A stretch of 19,678 nt of DNA from JAEDES01 sp964616405 (GCA_964616405.1 CAZTRE010000021.1:1-19678), one strand, 5' to 3'; positions 5,766-13,225 are shown, counted from the first letter of the stretch. Numbers and translations: made by a program. Notes: a model not told the origin generated them from the letters alone.

Positions 5766-8081
5766 TTATCTTCCACAACATTCTGGTGAAGTAATTCTTT
5801 CTATTGGAACTCCCTCAAATTCACGACGTCCACATTTTGGACAGACATCATTAATAACTCCAACATATCCACATACTGGATCTCTATCTACTGGATGATT
5901 TACTGCTCCATAACCAAATCCAGCTTCTTTCATTGTTCTAACAATACTTTCAAAAGCATCAACATTTGCAGCCACATCTCCATCTAATTCAATATAAGAT
6001 ATATGACCCCCATTTGTAAGTTCATGATATGGCGCCTCAGTATAAATCTTCTCACTAATACTTGTATTGTAATAAACTGGAATATGGAATGAATTTGTAT
6101 AATACTCTCTATCTGTAACACCTTTAATCTTTCCATAAATAGCTCTATCAATTCCTGTGAATCTTCCAGATAGACCCTCAGCTGGAGTAGCTAAACATGC
6201 AAAATTCAAATTATATTTTTCAGCATATTCATCACATTTCTTTCTCATAAATGAGATAATTTCAAGTCCTAACTTTTGACTTTCTTTATCCTCTCCATGA
6301 TGTGTACCTCTTAACGCTTTTAAACACTCTGCTAAACCAATAAATCCAATTGAAAGTGAACCATGTTTCCAAACTTTCCTCAAACGATCCGTTGGTTTTA
6401 GTTTCTCCCCATTAGTCCAAACACCTTGTCCTAACAAGAATGGGAAGTTATAACAATGTTTATTACATTGTACTTCAAATCTTTCAAGTAATTGATCTTT
6501 CACTTTATCCATCAATTCTTCAAGCTCTTGATAGAAAGCTTTCATGTCAGCTTTATCCCTTTCTTTTAAAGCGATACCATATTTAATACCAAGTCTTGGT
6601 AAGTTAATTGTTGTCCAAGAAAGATTTCCTCTTCCTGTAACAACCTGATTATCAGGTGAAGTAACATCTCCAATAACTCTTGTACGACAACCCATATAAG
6701 CAATTTCTGTATTAATATCCCCTTCCTTATAATATTGAATATTAAATGGGGCATCAACAAATGAAAAATTAGGGAAAAGTCTCTTTGCTGAAACTTCACA
6801 AGCTAATCTAAATAAATCATGATTCTTATCTTCTTTATTATAGTTAACTCCTTCTTTTACCTTAAAGATAGATACTGGGAAAATTGGTGTTTCACCATTT
6901 CCAAGACCTCTGTCAACCGCAAGTAAAAAATTTTTAATAACCATTCTACCTTCTGGCGATGTATCTGTACCAAAATTCACTGATGAAAATGGAACTTGAG
7001 CACCAGCTCTTGAATGCATTGTATTTAAGTTATGAACAAATGATTCCATAGTTTGCTCAGTTGCTCTATTAGTTTTTTGTAAAGCTTTTTCATAAGAATT
7101 AGTAAAAATTTCTTTAATTCTATCTGAACCTTTTTGGAAATCACTAAAATCTTCTAAACTTAATTCAATAGAATCACATTTATCAATTTCACGAATAATT
7201 CTATCCATATTAATTACTGGTAAAAAACCATCTAAATCTAAGAAATCATAAATTGTTTGTTTAAATTGTTTTTTAAATGTTTTTAAAACTCCTGGGGCTA
7301 AGTAATAATCAAGTGCTGGTATTGCTTGTCCACCATGTTGATCATTTTGGTTAGACTGAATAACGATTGCGGCAAGTGCTCCATATGATGTAATATCTTG
7401 TGGTGGTCTTATAAAACCATGACCCGTATCAAATCCATTCTTAAATAACTTTGCCAAATCTATTTGACAACAAGTTGTTGTTCCCATTGCTAGGAAATCC
7501 ATATCATGAATATGAATTGTTCCATTATCATGCATCGTTGCATATTCTGGTTTCATTAAATATGCTTTGGCAAATTCTTTTGAAACCGTTGCTCCATATT
7601 GAAGCATAGTTCCCATTGGGCTATTTCCATCAATATTAGCATTTTCTCTTTTAGAATCTTCCTCATTAGCTGATTTCAATCCTAAATTTTCTAATGATTT
7701 TAAAAACTTATGAGTTTTATTATCTTCGAAGAATAATTTACGAGATGCATTTCGTCTATCTCTATATTCAGAAAATGATTTATAAACATCATCATATCCC
7801 TTTTTAGATAATTCTTCTTCAATTAAATCTTGAATTTCTTCAATCTTAAATTTATCAGTCTCTTTTGTAAGCTTTTCCAGTCTTTTCAAAACTGCTTGAT
7901 ATACTTTTTGAACATCCGCAGTGGTATATTTTCTTTCTACCACCTTATCTTCACTATCAACTTCAACACTATCAAATCCTTTTTTTATTGATAATGCAAT
8001 TTTTGTTGGATCAAAACTAACCTTTTTTCCATTCCTTTTTATAACAATTACATCTTCCAATTTGTCAGCTACTTCATTCAT
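5766..8081 (-). CDS. nrdD: Anaerobic (class III) ribonucleoside-triphosphate reductase NrdD
   Basis: A 771-residue glycyl-radical enzyme that reduces ribonucleoside triphosphates to deoxy forms without oxygen. An N-terminal ATP-cone domain (IKRNGKKVSFDPTKI, residues about 10-105) is the allosteric site. The catalytic barrel includes HDNGTIHIHDMDF (184-196) and MGCRTRV, where C465 is the likely thiyl radical residue. The C-terminal VCGYVG places the radical on Gly738. A zinc site follows: C747-x2-C750 and C768-C769. The protein stops right after CCGR, and the tail seen in many relatives is on the next small ORF. AGAGG lies 8 nt before ATG 8081. First gene of the nrdD operon. Confidence 0.97.
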   Translation of the reverse strand: MNEVADKLEDVIVIKRNGKKVSFDPTKIALSIKKGFDSVEVDSEDKVVERKYTTADVQKVYQAVLKRLEKLTKETDKFKIEEIQDLIEEELSKKGYDDVYKSFSEYRDRRNASRKLFFEDNKTHKFLKSLENLGLKSANEEDSKRENANIDGNSPMGTMLQYGATVSKEFAKAYLMKPEYATMHDNGTIHIHDMDFLAMGTTTCCQIDLAKLFKNGFDTGHGFIRPPQDITSYGALAAIVIQSNQNDQHGGQAIPALDYYLAPGVLKTFKKQFKQTIYDFLDLDGFLPVINMDRIIREIDKCDSIELSLEDFSDFQKGSDRIKEIFTNSYEKALQKTNRATEQTMESFVHNLNTMHSRAGAQVPFSSVNFGTDTSPEGRMVIKNFLLAVDRGLGNGETPIFPVSIFKVKEGVNYNKEDKNHDLFRLACEVSAKRLFPNFSFVDAPFNIQYYKEGDINTEIAYMGCRTRVIGDVTSPDNQVVTGRGNLSWTTINLPRLGIKYGIALKERDKADMKAFYQELEELMDKVKDQLLERFEVQCNKHCYNFPFLLGQGVWTNGEKLKPTDRLRKVWKHGSLSIGFIGLAECLKALRGTHHGEDKESQKLGLEIISFMRKKCDEYAEKYNLNFACLATPAEGLSGRFTGIDRAIYGKIKGVTDREYYTNSFHIPVYYNTSISEKIYTEAPYHELTNGGHISYIELDGDVAANVDAFESIVRTMKEAGFGYGAVNHPVDRDPVCGYVGVINDVCPKCGRREFEGVPIERITSPECCGR

Positions 8082-8117
8082 AAAACTACCTCTACTTTTC
8101 TTTGTTTATCTAACCTA

Positions 8118-8147
8118 ATTTTATAATTGCCTTTTTACTTTTGCAAC
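8118..8147 (-). promoter_or_regulatory. nrdD promoter with possible CRP/FNR-type half operator
   Basis: On the minus strand, -35 TTGCAA (8146-8141) is followed after 17 nt by -10 TAAAAT (8123-8118), ending about 37 nt before the nrdD start. The 14 bp at 8134-8147 read TTTAC-N4-GCAAC on the plus strand. The GCAAC half is identical to that of the perfect operator at 8964-8977, where it also covers the -35. No NrdR-box pair was recognised here. Confidence 0.5.
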
Positions 8148-8177
8148 TACATTTTTTATCAAATTTCAACCCAAATT

Positions 8178-8297
8178 TTAAACATTGTTGATATATAAGG
8201 AAAAACTCAAAAAAATATTTTTGTTCGATTTACGTCCATTTACATTTTTAGACATTTCTAGAAACCGTTTTTTAGTTTTTTTGATTTTTTCAGCCAT
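8178..8297 (-). CDS. Doubtful 39-codon ORF in the dut-nrdD gap
   Basis: The 319-bp gap between dut and nrdD contains one ORF, ATG 8297 to TAA 8178. The peptide starts MAEKIKKTKKRFLEM, is strongly basic in its first half, and ends in a more hydrophobic LSFSLYINNV. An AAGGAA sits about 12-13 nt upstream, longer than usual spacing. No homologue is known to me. Apart from the nrdD promoter, the rest of the gap is very AT-rich with no other clear element. An A-rich strand can make lysine-rich ORFs by chance. Confidence 0.2.
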   Translation of the reverse strand: MAEKIKKTKKRFLEMSKNVNGRKSNKNIFLSFSLYINNV

Positions 8298-8400
8298 AAA
8301 ATTTATCGATTTCCTTATTTTTCAACACTTTTGCAAATTAGTAAATTGATTTTTTACAAAAAAACAAAAAATCGTTTTTTAAATTTTCTAATTTTTTTAT

Positions 8401-8859
8401 TTATTTTTCATCAGTGGAACCAAATCCTCCCATTCGTTTTCCTACTGCATTATCATCATCAACAACTAAATATTTTAAGAAAACAACTTGACCAATTATA
8501 TCTCCTTTTTTAACTAAAATATCTTGGTCACTACAATTAAAATATGCAAAGTAAAAATGTCCATCATTATCTGGATTTTCATAATAATCTGAATCAATTA
8601 ATCCTACGCTATTGGCCATTAAAAATCCCTTTTTTGGCCCACTACTTCTATTAAGTAATAAGTAACATTCATCTTCCATACAATAAGCTTTTAAACCTGT
8701 CGGAATTAGTGTTGGTTTTATACCCGGGATAAATTTTGGAATAACTACATCTTCAGCCGCTTCCACATCATATCCAGCAGAATGCGCTGTTTTTCTAACT
8801 GGTAAATTTATATTCTTATCTTCCCAGCCTTTAGCAACTAAAAAACCTCTTTGTCTCAT
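8401..8859 (-). CDS. dut: dUTP diphosphatase (dUTPase)
   Basis: A 152-residue trimeric-type dUTPase, which hydrolyses dUTP to dUMP and diphosphate, limiting uracil in DNA and feeding dTMP synthesis. All five motifs are visible in order: AGYDVEA (motif 1), NRSSGPKKG (2), GLIDSDYYENPDNDG (3), KKGDIIGQVVF (4) and the C-terminal RMGGFGSTDEK (5), which closes over the active site. The insertion between motifs 3 and 4 (HFYFAYFNCSDQDI) resembles that of dUTPases from other low-GC bacteria and their phages. GGAG lies 9 nt upstream of ATG 8859. A hairpin-forming repeat (8880-8908) lies in the leader. Its promoter could not be assigned with confidence. Confidence 0.96.
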   Translation of the reverse strand: MRQRGFLVAKGWEDKNINLPVRKTAHSAGYDVEAAEDVVIPKFIPGIKPTLIPTGLKAYCMEDECYLLLNRSSGPKKGFLMANSVGLIDSDYYENPDNDGHFYFAYFNCSDQDILVKKGDIIGQVVFLKYLVVDDDNAVGKRMGGFGSTDEK

Positions 8860-8879
8860 ATTGAACAGCTCCTTCCAGT

Positions 8880-8908
8880 AGTCAAGTATTGCTTTTATAT
8901 ACTTAACT
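8880..8908 (-). promoter_or_regulatory. Inverted repeat just upstream of the dut ribosome site
   Basis: AGTCAAGTAT (8880-8889) and ATACTTAACT (8899-8908) are inverted repeats matching at 9 of 10 positions with a 9-nt spacer. In the dut mRNA the single mismatch becomes a G-U pair, giving a 10-bp hairpin a few nt before GGAG. It could be an RNA structure affecting translation or a DNA operator. Confidence 0.4.
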
Positions 8909-8963
8909 ATATTTTATCTCCACCATATACATCCCATTTTACATTAGCTTTTATTTTTTAAAT

Positions 8964-8999
8964 GTTGCATTTGCAACTAAAACAAAAACTTGTTATAAT
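8964..8999 (+). promoter_or_regulatory. Promoter and self-operator candidate of the CRP/FNR-family gene
   Basis: -35 TTGCAA (8971-8976), 17-nt spacer, -10 TATAAT (8994-8999) with extended TGT. A perfect inverted repeat GTTGC-ATTT-GCAAC (8964-8977) covers the -35. Its 5-4-5 layout is that of FNR boxes (TTGAT-N4-ATCAA). Placement over the -35 suggests autoregulation, most simply repression. Confidence 0.65.
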
Positions 9000-9021
9000 A
9001 AAAAACTAAGGAGGTAAAATT

Positions 9022-9648
9022 ATGCTTGTAAATACTACAAATGACAAACTTTTACTTTTTCGAAAAAATCTGTCAAAGTGTGTCAACGTTACAACAAAGG
9101 TTTACACAAACAAAGAATTAATATTAAATTATACCCCAATAAAAAAACAAATTGGCTTTATCACTTATGGGAAAGCTCTTATTATAAAAACCGATATTGA
9201 TGGCAATACCACAATCATGCGTGAGTTAAAAGAAAATGACATATTCTCCAATCTTTTCTTTAAATACTCTGAAGACGAAATTAATATCATTAGTAATCAA
9301 TATACGGAAGCATGTTTTATTGACTACCACGCAATCCTTAAAAATTGTCCTCTCAATTGTTCATTTCATAATACTTTAGTAACCCAATTATTTGAACTCT
9401 TAATAGAAGATAATCGTCAACTAACTGAAAAAATTGAACTTTTGTCCAAACGTTCCGTTAGAGAAAAAATAATCTTCTTTATGAAAAAGCGTATGAATAA
9501 AGATAATATTTTTAAAGTTACAACTTCTTATAAAGCTATTGCCGAATATATTGCTGTAGATAGAAGTAACTTAATGCGTGAACTAAACAAAATGGAAAAA
9601 GAAAACATAATAAAAAAGAATGGAAAAACAATTTATATATTAATATAA
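9022..9648 (+). CDS. CRP/FNR-family transcriptional regulator
   Basis: A 208-residue protein with an N-terminal cyclic-nucleotide-binding-like beta barrel (residues about 20-105) and a long dimer helix near 118-145. The C-terminal winged helix (KRSVREKIIFFM, then SYKAIAEYIAVDRSNLMREL, residues 169-188) carries the recognition helix VDRSNLMREL. The FNR-type N-terminal cysteine cluster is absent. Cysteines are C20, C98, C109 and C113, and the last two are spaced C-x3-C, so an iron-sulfur or redox role cannot be excluded. The phosphate-binding RxS cyclic-nucleotide signature is not evident. GGAGG lies 8 nt upstream of ATG 9022. It has its own promoter with a palindromic operator and probably regulates itself. 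The effector is unknown. Confidence 0.85.
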   Translation: MLVNTTNDKLLLFRKNLSKCVNVTTKVYTNKELILNYTPIKKQIGFITYGKALIIKTDIDGNTTIMRELKENDIFSNLFFKYSEDEINIISNQYTEACFIDYHAILKNCPLNCSFHNTLVTQLFELLIEDNRQLTEKIELLSKRSVREKIIFFMKKRMNKDNIFKVTTSYKAIAEYIAVDRSNLMRELNKMEKENIIKKNGKTIYILI

Positions 9649-9655
9649 AGTATGC

Positions 9656-9661
9656 TATAAC
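9656..9661 (+). promoter_or_regulatory. Extended -10 element before the 179-residue protein
   Basis: TATGCTATAAC (9651-9661) shows the extended -10 form seen at other promoters in the window. It lies in the 33-bp gap after the regulator, with AGGAG following at 9670-9674. The downstream gene may be transcribed alone as well as with the regulator. Confidence 0.45.
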
Positions 9662-9681
9662 CAAAGTATCAGGAGAAAAAT

Positions 9682-10221
9682 ATGAAAAACTCAAAAAAGA
9701 AATTTATATTAGTAGACGCTAATAACATAAATATAACAAAGAGAAAAGCAACAAGAGTTGCAGGATTTAATGACTTTTGGAATGAATATCCTCCATGTGG
9801 CGCAATAAGCGCCCAAAAAATATTTACAGAGCATAAAATACCATATGAATTTCACAAAATCGCTTTTTCCTTACCTACTTGCTCATGCGGTCTCAATGGA
9901 CACGAAGTTTTAACACAAAGAAGATTTGAAATTAGTAAGAATAACGCTACTAAACAGTATATAGGAAACGAGTGTGGAAGATGGTTTTATGGAGATGTTA
10001 TCCCTGGTTCCGTTAGTTTCAAAACACCAAAGAACAAAGAAAAATATGAAACAATCCTAAACTTTTATGAACAATTACCAGAACAAGGTTACCTTGACTC
10101 ATATATTGCCGCAATCAAAAAAATGCTTTATAGCGAATATGAACTATTATTTAATAATGAACAACCAACCCTTGAAGATAAAGCCGCAACACTATTAAAA
10201 GCAATAAAAAACTACAATTAA
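9682..10221 (+). CDS. Unrecognised 179-residue cysteine-containing protein
   Basis: I do not recognise this family. There is no signal peptide or membrane segment, and the N-terminus is basic (KNSKKKF). Cysteines fall in three conserved-looking contexts: PPCG (C39), TCSCG (C67 and C69) and NECGRWF (C98), with H51, H58 and H74 between. Such a pattern could bind a metal, but no named zinc fold is evident. The C-terminal third (residues about 120-179) is helical and charged. AGGAG lies 7 nt before ATG 9682. It follows the CRP/FNR-family gene by 33 bp in the same direction and has a -10 element of its own, so it may be that regulator's target. A GC-rich terminator follows. Confidence 0.6.
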   Translation: MKNSKKKFILVDANNINITKRKATRVAGFNDFWNEYPPCGAISAQKIFTEHKIPYEFHKIAFSLPTCSCGLNGHEVLTQRRFEISKNNATKQYIGNECGRWFYGDVIPGSVSFKTPKNKEKYETILNFYEQLPEQGYLDSYIAAIKKMLYSEYELLFNNEQPTLEDKAATLLKAIKNYN

Positions 10222-10272
10222 GTAGTTTTCCTAAATTAAAATTTCAACCGCACCGCCTGGTGCGGCCTTTTT
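10208..10272 (+). terminator. Tandem hairpin terminators after the 179-residue protein
   Basis: The first hairpin is AAAACTAC (10208-10215)/GTAGTTTT (10222-10229), and the stop codon lies in its loop. The second is CCGCACC (10248-10254), loop GCCT, GGTGCGG (10259-10265), then CC and five T residues (10268-10272). The second is unusually GC-rich for this genome and is a strong intrinsic terminator. Confidence 0.85.
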
Positions 10273-10277
10273 GATAC

Positions 10278-10318
10278 AAATAAAATGTGTGGTCTTAATT
10301 AAACCGCACATTTTATTT
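10278..10318 (-). terminator. Long hairpin terminator after the acidic protein (probably bidirectional)
   Basis: Arms AAATAAAATGTGTGGT (10278-10293) and ACCGCACATTTTATTT (10303-10318) pair over 12 bp, one mismatch and 3 more bp on the minus strand. On the plus strand the mismatch becomes a G-U pair. The minus-strand gene's stop codon is inside the stem, and TTTTATTT follows on that strand. Confidence 0.65.
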
Positions 10319-10867
10319 AGCATTTCCATTTTCTTCAGTATATTGAGGCCTATTTGTACTATTAGTGCAAGGTATCAACTCACTACCAACAGGCGTCATT
10401 TGTCTGCATTCTCCTAAAACTTCCGCTTGTTCCAAATCATCTGCTGCAAATTTCAACATCTTTAAAGCATTAGGATTAGCTGCAATAGAGGCAACATCAT
10501 TATGTTCTACAGTTCCATTATCAAGCCCAAAATTAATACCAACACTTACTTCACCATCAGTAAATTGTGGAGCAAAAGTTGCTAAAGTCATTTCTTTATC
10601 AGCCGGTGGAGCATCAACTGAAATATCAGTTAAAGAAAAACCCTCTTTTTCAAAATAATCAAATTTTATACTCACACATCCAGATTGTGGATAACCATAT
10701 TGCATATGATAATAACTTCTTCCTGGTTGCAGACTTTCTCCACTAACTATTTGCTCTATTTGAAAATTTTGATTTGATCCTAAATGAATTTCCTTTCCAA
10801 AATATAAAATTCCCTGATCAAAAAACCTTAATATTTTCTCTTCTGCTTCCTTCATATTTTCTGACAT
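10313..10867 (-). CDS. Unrecognised acidic 184-residue protein
   Basis: I do not recognise this family. The start is ATG 10867, because GGAGG lies 8 nt upstream of it; the in-frame ATG at 10882 has no ribosome site and lies within a few nt of the predicted start of transcription. The protein is acidic, with no signal peptide or membrane helix. A helical N-terminus (MKEAEEKILRFFDQGILYF) is followed by a glycine- and aromatic-rich middle (SYYHMQYGYPQSGCVSIKF) that looks beta-rich. Three cysteines (QSGC, GEC, IPC) do not form a known motif. The C-terminus (TNRPQYTEENGNAK) looks disordered. It is a single gene with its own promoter (10892-10897) and terminator. Confidence 0.65.
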   Translation of the reverse strand: MSENMKEAEEKILRFFDQGILYFGKEIHLGSNQNFQIEQIVSGESLQPGRSYYHMQYGYPQSGCVSIKFDYFEKEGFSLTDISVDAPPADKEMTLATFAPQFTDGEVSVGINFGLDNGTVEHNDVASIAANPNALKMLKFAADDLEQAEVLGECRQMTPVGSELIPCTNSTNRPQYTEENGNAK

Positions 10868-10891
10868 ACTTTTCTCCTCCATCTTAAATAG

Positions 10892-10897
10892 ATTATA
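10892..10897 (-). promoter_or_regulatory. Extended -10 promoter of the acidic protein gene
   Basis: The minus strand reads TATGCTATAAT, a perfect -10 with TGC upstream. No good -35 is visible. The predicted start near 10885 gives a leader of about 18 nt that holds the GGAGG site and confirms ATG 10867 as the start. Confidence 0.6.
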
Positions 10898-10957
10898 GCA
10901 TACAATTAACTAACAAAGGAAAAAACAACAAGCATTTGACAGTTAATAGTAAAAATG

Positions 10958-13111
10958 TTATCTTTCTAAAAGACTCAAACTTACTTTTTCCTTTTCTAAA
11001 CTTATCTCATCTACATAACAATCAACTATATCTCCTACACTAAATAGATCCGAAGGATGTTTAATAAATTGTTTACTTAATTTTGATATATGGGCAAGTC
11101 CATCGTTATGAAGGCCAATATCAATAAACAAGCCAAAGTCAACTACATTTCTAACTGTACCTTGTAGTTTCATGCCAACACTTAAATCTTTAATATCTAA
11201 AATATCACTTTTTAATAAAGGTTGTGGCATATCATCTCTTGGATCCAGGTTAGGTTTCTTTAGTGACGCAATCACATCTTCTAAGGTATAAATGTCTGTA
11301 CCTAATTTTTCTTTATACTCTTCCTTATCAATTGAATCAAGTTTTTCAATCAATATATTAGTCCCAATATCGCTTAATTTCATACTCAAACTATAAAGTA
11401 ATTTAGTCGCAACCTCATAACTCTCTGGATGAATCGCCGTTCTATCCAATACATTCTCTCCATCAACAACTCTTAAAAAACCAATTGCTTGTTCATAGGC
11501 TTTATCAGATAATAATTTCTTTTTTAAAATCTCCTCACGTGAAGTGATTTTTCCCCTTTCATTACGATAACTTATAATCTTTTCAATAGCCTTTTTCGTA
11601 ATACCAGAAACATATTTTAAAAGTGAAGCAGACGCTGTATTAATATTAACCCCAACACTATTAACACATTTTTCAACGACAAAATCTAATGAATTTGATA
11701 ATTTCTTAGGTGCCACATCATGTTGATACAACCCAACACCAATTCCCTCTGGTGGAATCTTTACAAGTTCTGCCAATGGATCTTGCAAACGTCTTCCAAT
11801 ACTAACAGCACTTCTTTTTTCAACGGCTAAATCAGGAAATTCCTCAATTGCAACTTCTGATGCACTATAAATAGATGCCCCTGCTTCAGAAACAATAACA
11901 TATTTACAAGCTAGATTATACTCTTTTATCATCTCTGCGCAAAACTTTTCACTTTCCCTTGATGCAGTACCATTACCAATCGCAATAATCGAAACATTAT
12001 ATTTCTTAATTAATTGGACTACCACTTCTTTACTAAGCTTAATTCTCTTTTCAGTATCTCCATTTAAAAAGGGCTTAATAACTGTTGAATCCAAATACTT
12101 TCCATTCTTATCCACAACCGCCAATTTACATCCATTTACAAATCCTGGATCAAATGCCAATACAACTTGTTCTTTCATCGGTGGAGTAAGAAGTAATGCT
12201 TCCAAATTCTTTCCAAAATTATCAATAGCAGCTTCTTCTCCAACTTCAGTTAACTCACTTCTAATTTCTCTCTCAATTGAAGGCTCAATCAACCTTTTAT
12301 AAGCATCAAGAATTGCTTCTTTTACTGTACTAACTACAAATGATTTTTCATTTTTAATTAACTTTTTCTCTAAGAAATTAAGAATTTCATCTTTTGAAAC
12401 ATTAATCTTAATTGTCAAAACTTTTTCATTCTCGCCTCTATTTAGAGCTAGTATTCTATGTGGTTTAATATATTTAACTGCTTCACTATATTCATAATAC
12501 ATTTCATATACTTTGCCTGTATCTTCTGCATTTTTCTTTAGACTGGAACAAATCACACCATTTTTATAAAAATAACTTCTAATCCATTTACGATAAAATG
12601 CATTATCACTAACCCACTCCGCAATAATATACCTAGCTCCTTCAATACACTTTTCTACTGGTAAATCCTCCTTAACAAATTTCTTAGCCATATCTTCTAA
12701 ACTACCAATAGTTGGGAAACTCATTATCATCTTAGCTAGAGGCTCTAAGCCTAATGCCATAGCTTCTGTTGCCTTAGTTTTCTTCTTTTCCTTATAAGGC
12801 CTATACAAATCTTCTACTTCCACTAACTTACTACAAGCTAAAATTGAATCTTTCAATTCTTCCGTAAGCATTCCCTTTTCATCAATTAGTCTAATAACAT
12901 CTTCTTTTCTCTTTAATAAGTTTACTTGATATTCATAAACTTCATTAATAGATCGAATCATCTCTTCATCCAAGGCCCCTGTTGCCTCTTTTCTATATCT
13001 CGCAATAAAAGGAACAGTATTACCTTCACTAAGCAACTCTAAAACAACGCTTATTTGTTTCTCAGTAATATTTAAATCCTTCGCTATTTCTTTAATAATC
13101 ATCTCATTCAT
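10958..13111 (-). CDS. tex: Tex-family S1 RNA-binding protein
   Basis: A 717-residue protein of normal Tex length. The N-terminal domain includes EGNTVPFIARYRKEATGALD (residues about 29-48) and VEDLYRPYKEKKKTKATEA, both signatures of the family. A YqgF/RuvC-like domain starts near VVLAFDPGFVNGCKLAV. A helix-hairpin-helix domain follows (SVGVNINTASASLLKYVSGI), and a C-terminal S1 domain spans about 645-717 (KLQGTVRNVVDFGLFIDIGL). Tex proteins bind single-stranded nucleic acid and associate with transcription; the bacterial role is not well defined. GGAGG lies 10 nt before ATG 13111. A weak extended -10 (TGT-TAAAAT, 13152-13144) sits between an upstream terminator and the gene, so it is probably its own unit. 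Confidence 0.97.
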   Translation of the reverse strand: MNEMIIKEIAKDLNITEKQISVVLELLSEGNTVPFIARYRKEATGALDEEMIRSINEVYEYQVNLLKRKEDVIRLIDEKGMLTEELKDSILACSKLVEVEDLYRPYKEKKKTKATEAMALGLEPLAKMIMSFPTIGSLEDMAKKFVKEDLPVEKCIEGARYIIAEWVSDNAFYRKWIRSYFYKNGVICSSLKKNAEDTGKVYEMYYEYSEAVKYIKPHRILALNRGENEKVLTIKINVSKDEILNFLEKKLIKNEKSFVVSTVKEAILDAYKRLIEPSIEREIRSELTEVGEEAAIDNFGKNLEALLLTPPMKEQVVLAFDPGFVNGCKLAVVDKNGKYLDSTVIKPFLNGDTEKRIKLSKEVVVQLIKKYNVSIIAIGNGTASRESEKFCAEMIKEYNLACKYVIVSEAGASIYSASEVAIEEFPDLAVEKRSAVSIGRRLQDPLAELVKIPPEGIGVGLYQHDVAPKKLSNSLDFVVEKCVNSVGVNINTASASLLKYVSGITKKAIEKIISYRNERGKITSREEILKKKLLSDKAYEQAIGFLRVVDGENVLDRTAIHPESYEVATKLLYSLSMKLSDIGTNILIEKLDSIDKEEYKEKLGTDIYTLEDVIASLKKPNLDPRDDMPQPLLKSDILDIKDLSVGMKLQGTVRNVVDFGLFIDIGLHNDGLAHISKLSKQFIKHPSDLFSVGDIVDCYVDEISLEKEKVSLSLLER

Positions 13112-13160
13112 TATGTTAAAACCTCCATCTCTAGTCTTTAATCATTTTAACACACAACCT

Positions 13161-13190
13161 AAAAAAAAAGAAACCCCTGCTGAGATTTCT
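13161..13190 (-). terminator. Intrinsic terminator after the 3D-domain gene
   Basis: On the minus strand, AGAAATCTC (13190-13182) pairs with GGGGTTTCT (13177-13169) over 9 bp including two G-U pairs, with loop AGCA. Eight T residues (13168-13161) follow. It separates the 3D-domain gene from tex. Confidence 0.85.
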
Positions 13191-13225
13191 CTTAAAAATA
13201 TCATTTACTATTTTTTATAATATAA

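Noticed and set aside
8331..8336. Third TTGCAA, in the dut-nrdD gap, as another regulator site
   Set aside because: The flanks do not match either half of the GTTGC-N4-GCAAC operator and no -10 is correctly spaced on either strand.
8082..8400. NrdR boxes or a riboswitch upstream of nrdD
   Set aside because: I looked for paired ACA-C-ATATAT-G-TGT-type boxes and for conserved riboswitch cores and found none convincing.
8331..8513. Plus-strand ORF over the dut 3' end
   Set aside because: It overlaps dut antisense, and its sequence is simply AT-rich DNA read as Phe/Leu/Lys/Asn.
10880..10882. ATG 10882 as the start of the acidic protein
   Set aside because: It has no ribosome site, sits within a few nt of the predicted transcription start, and GGAGG is placed correctly only for ATG 10867.
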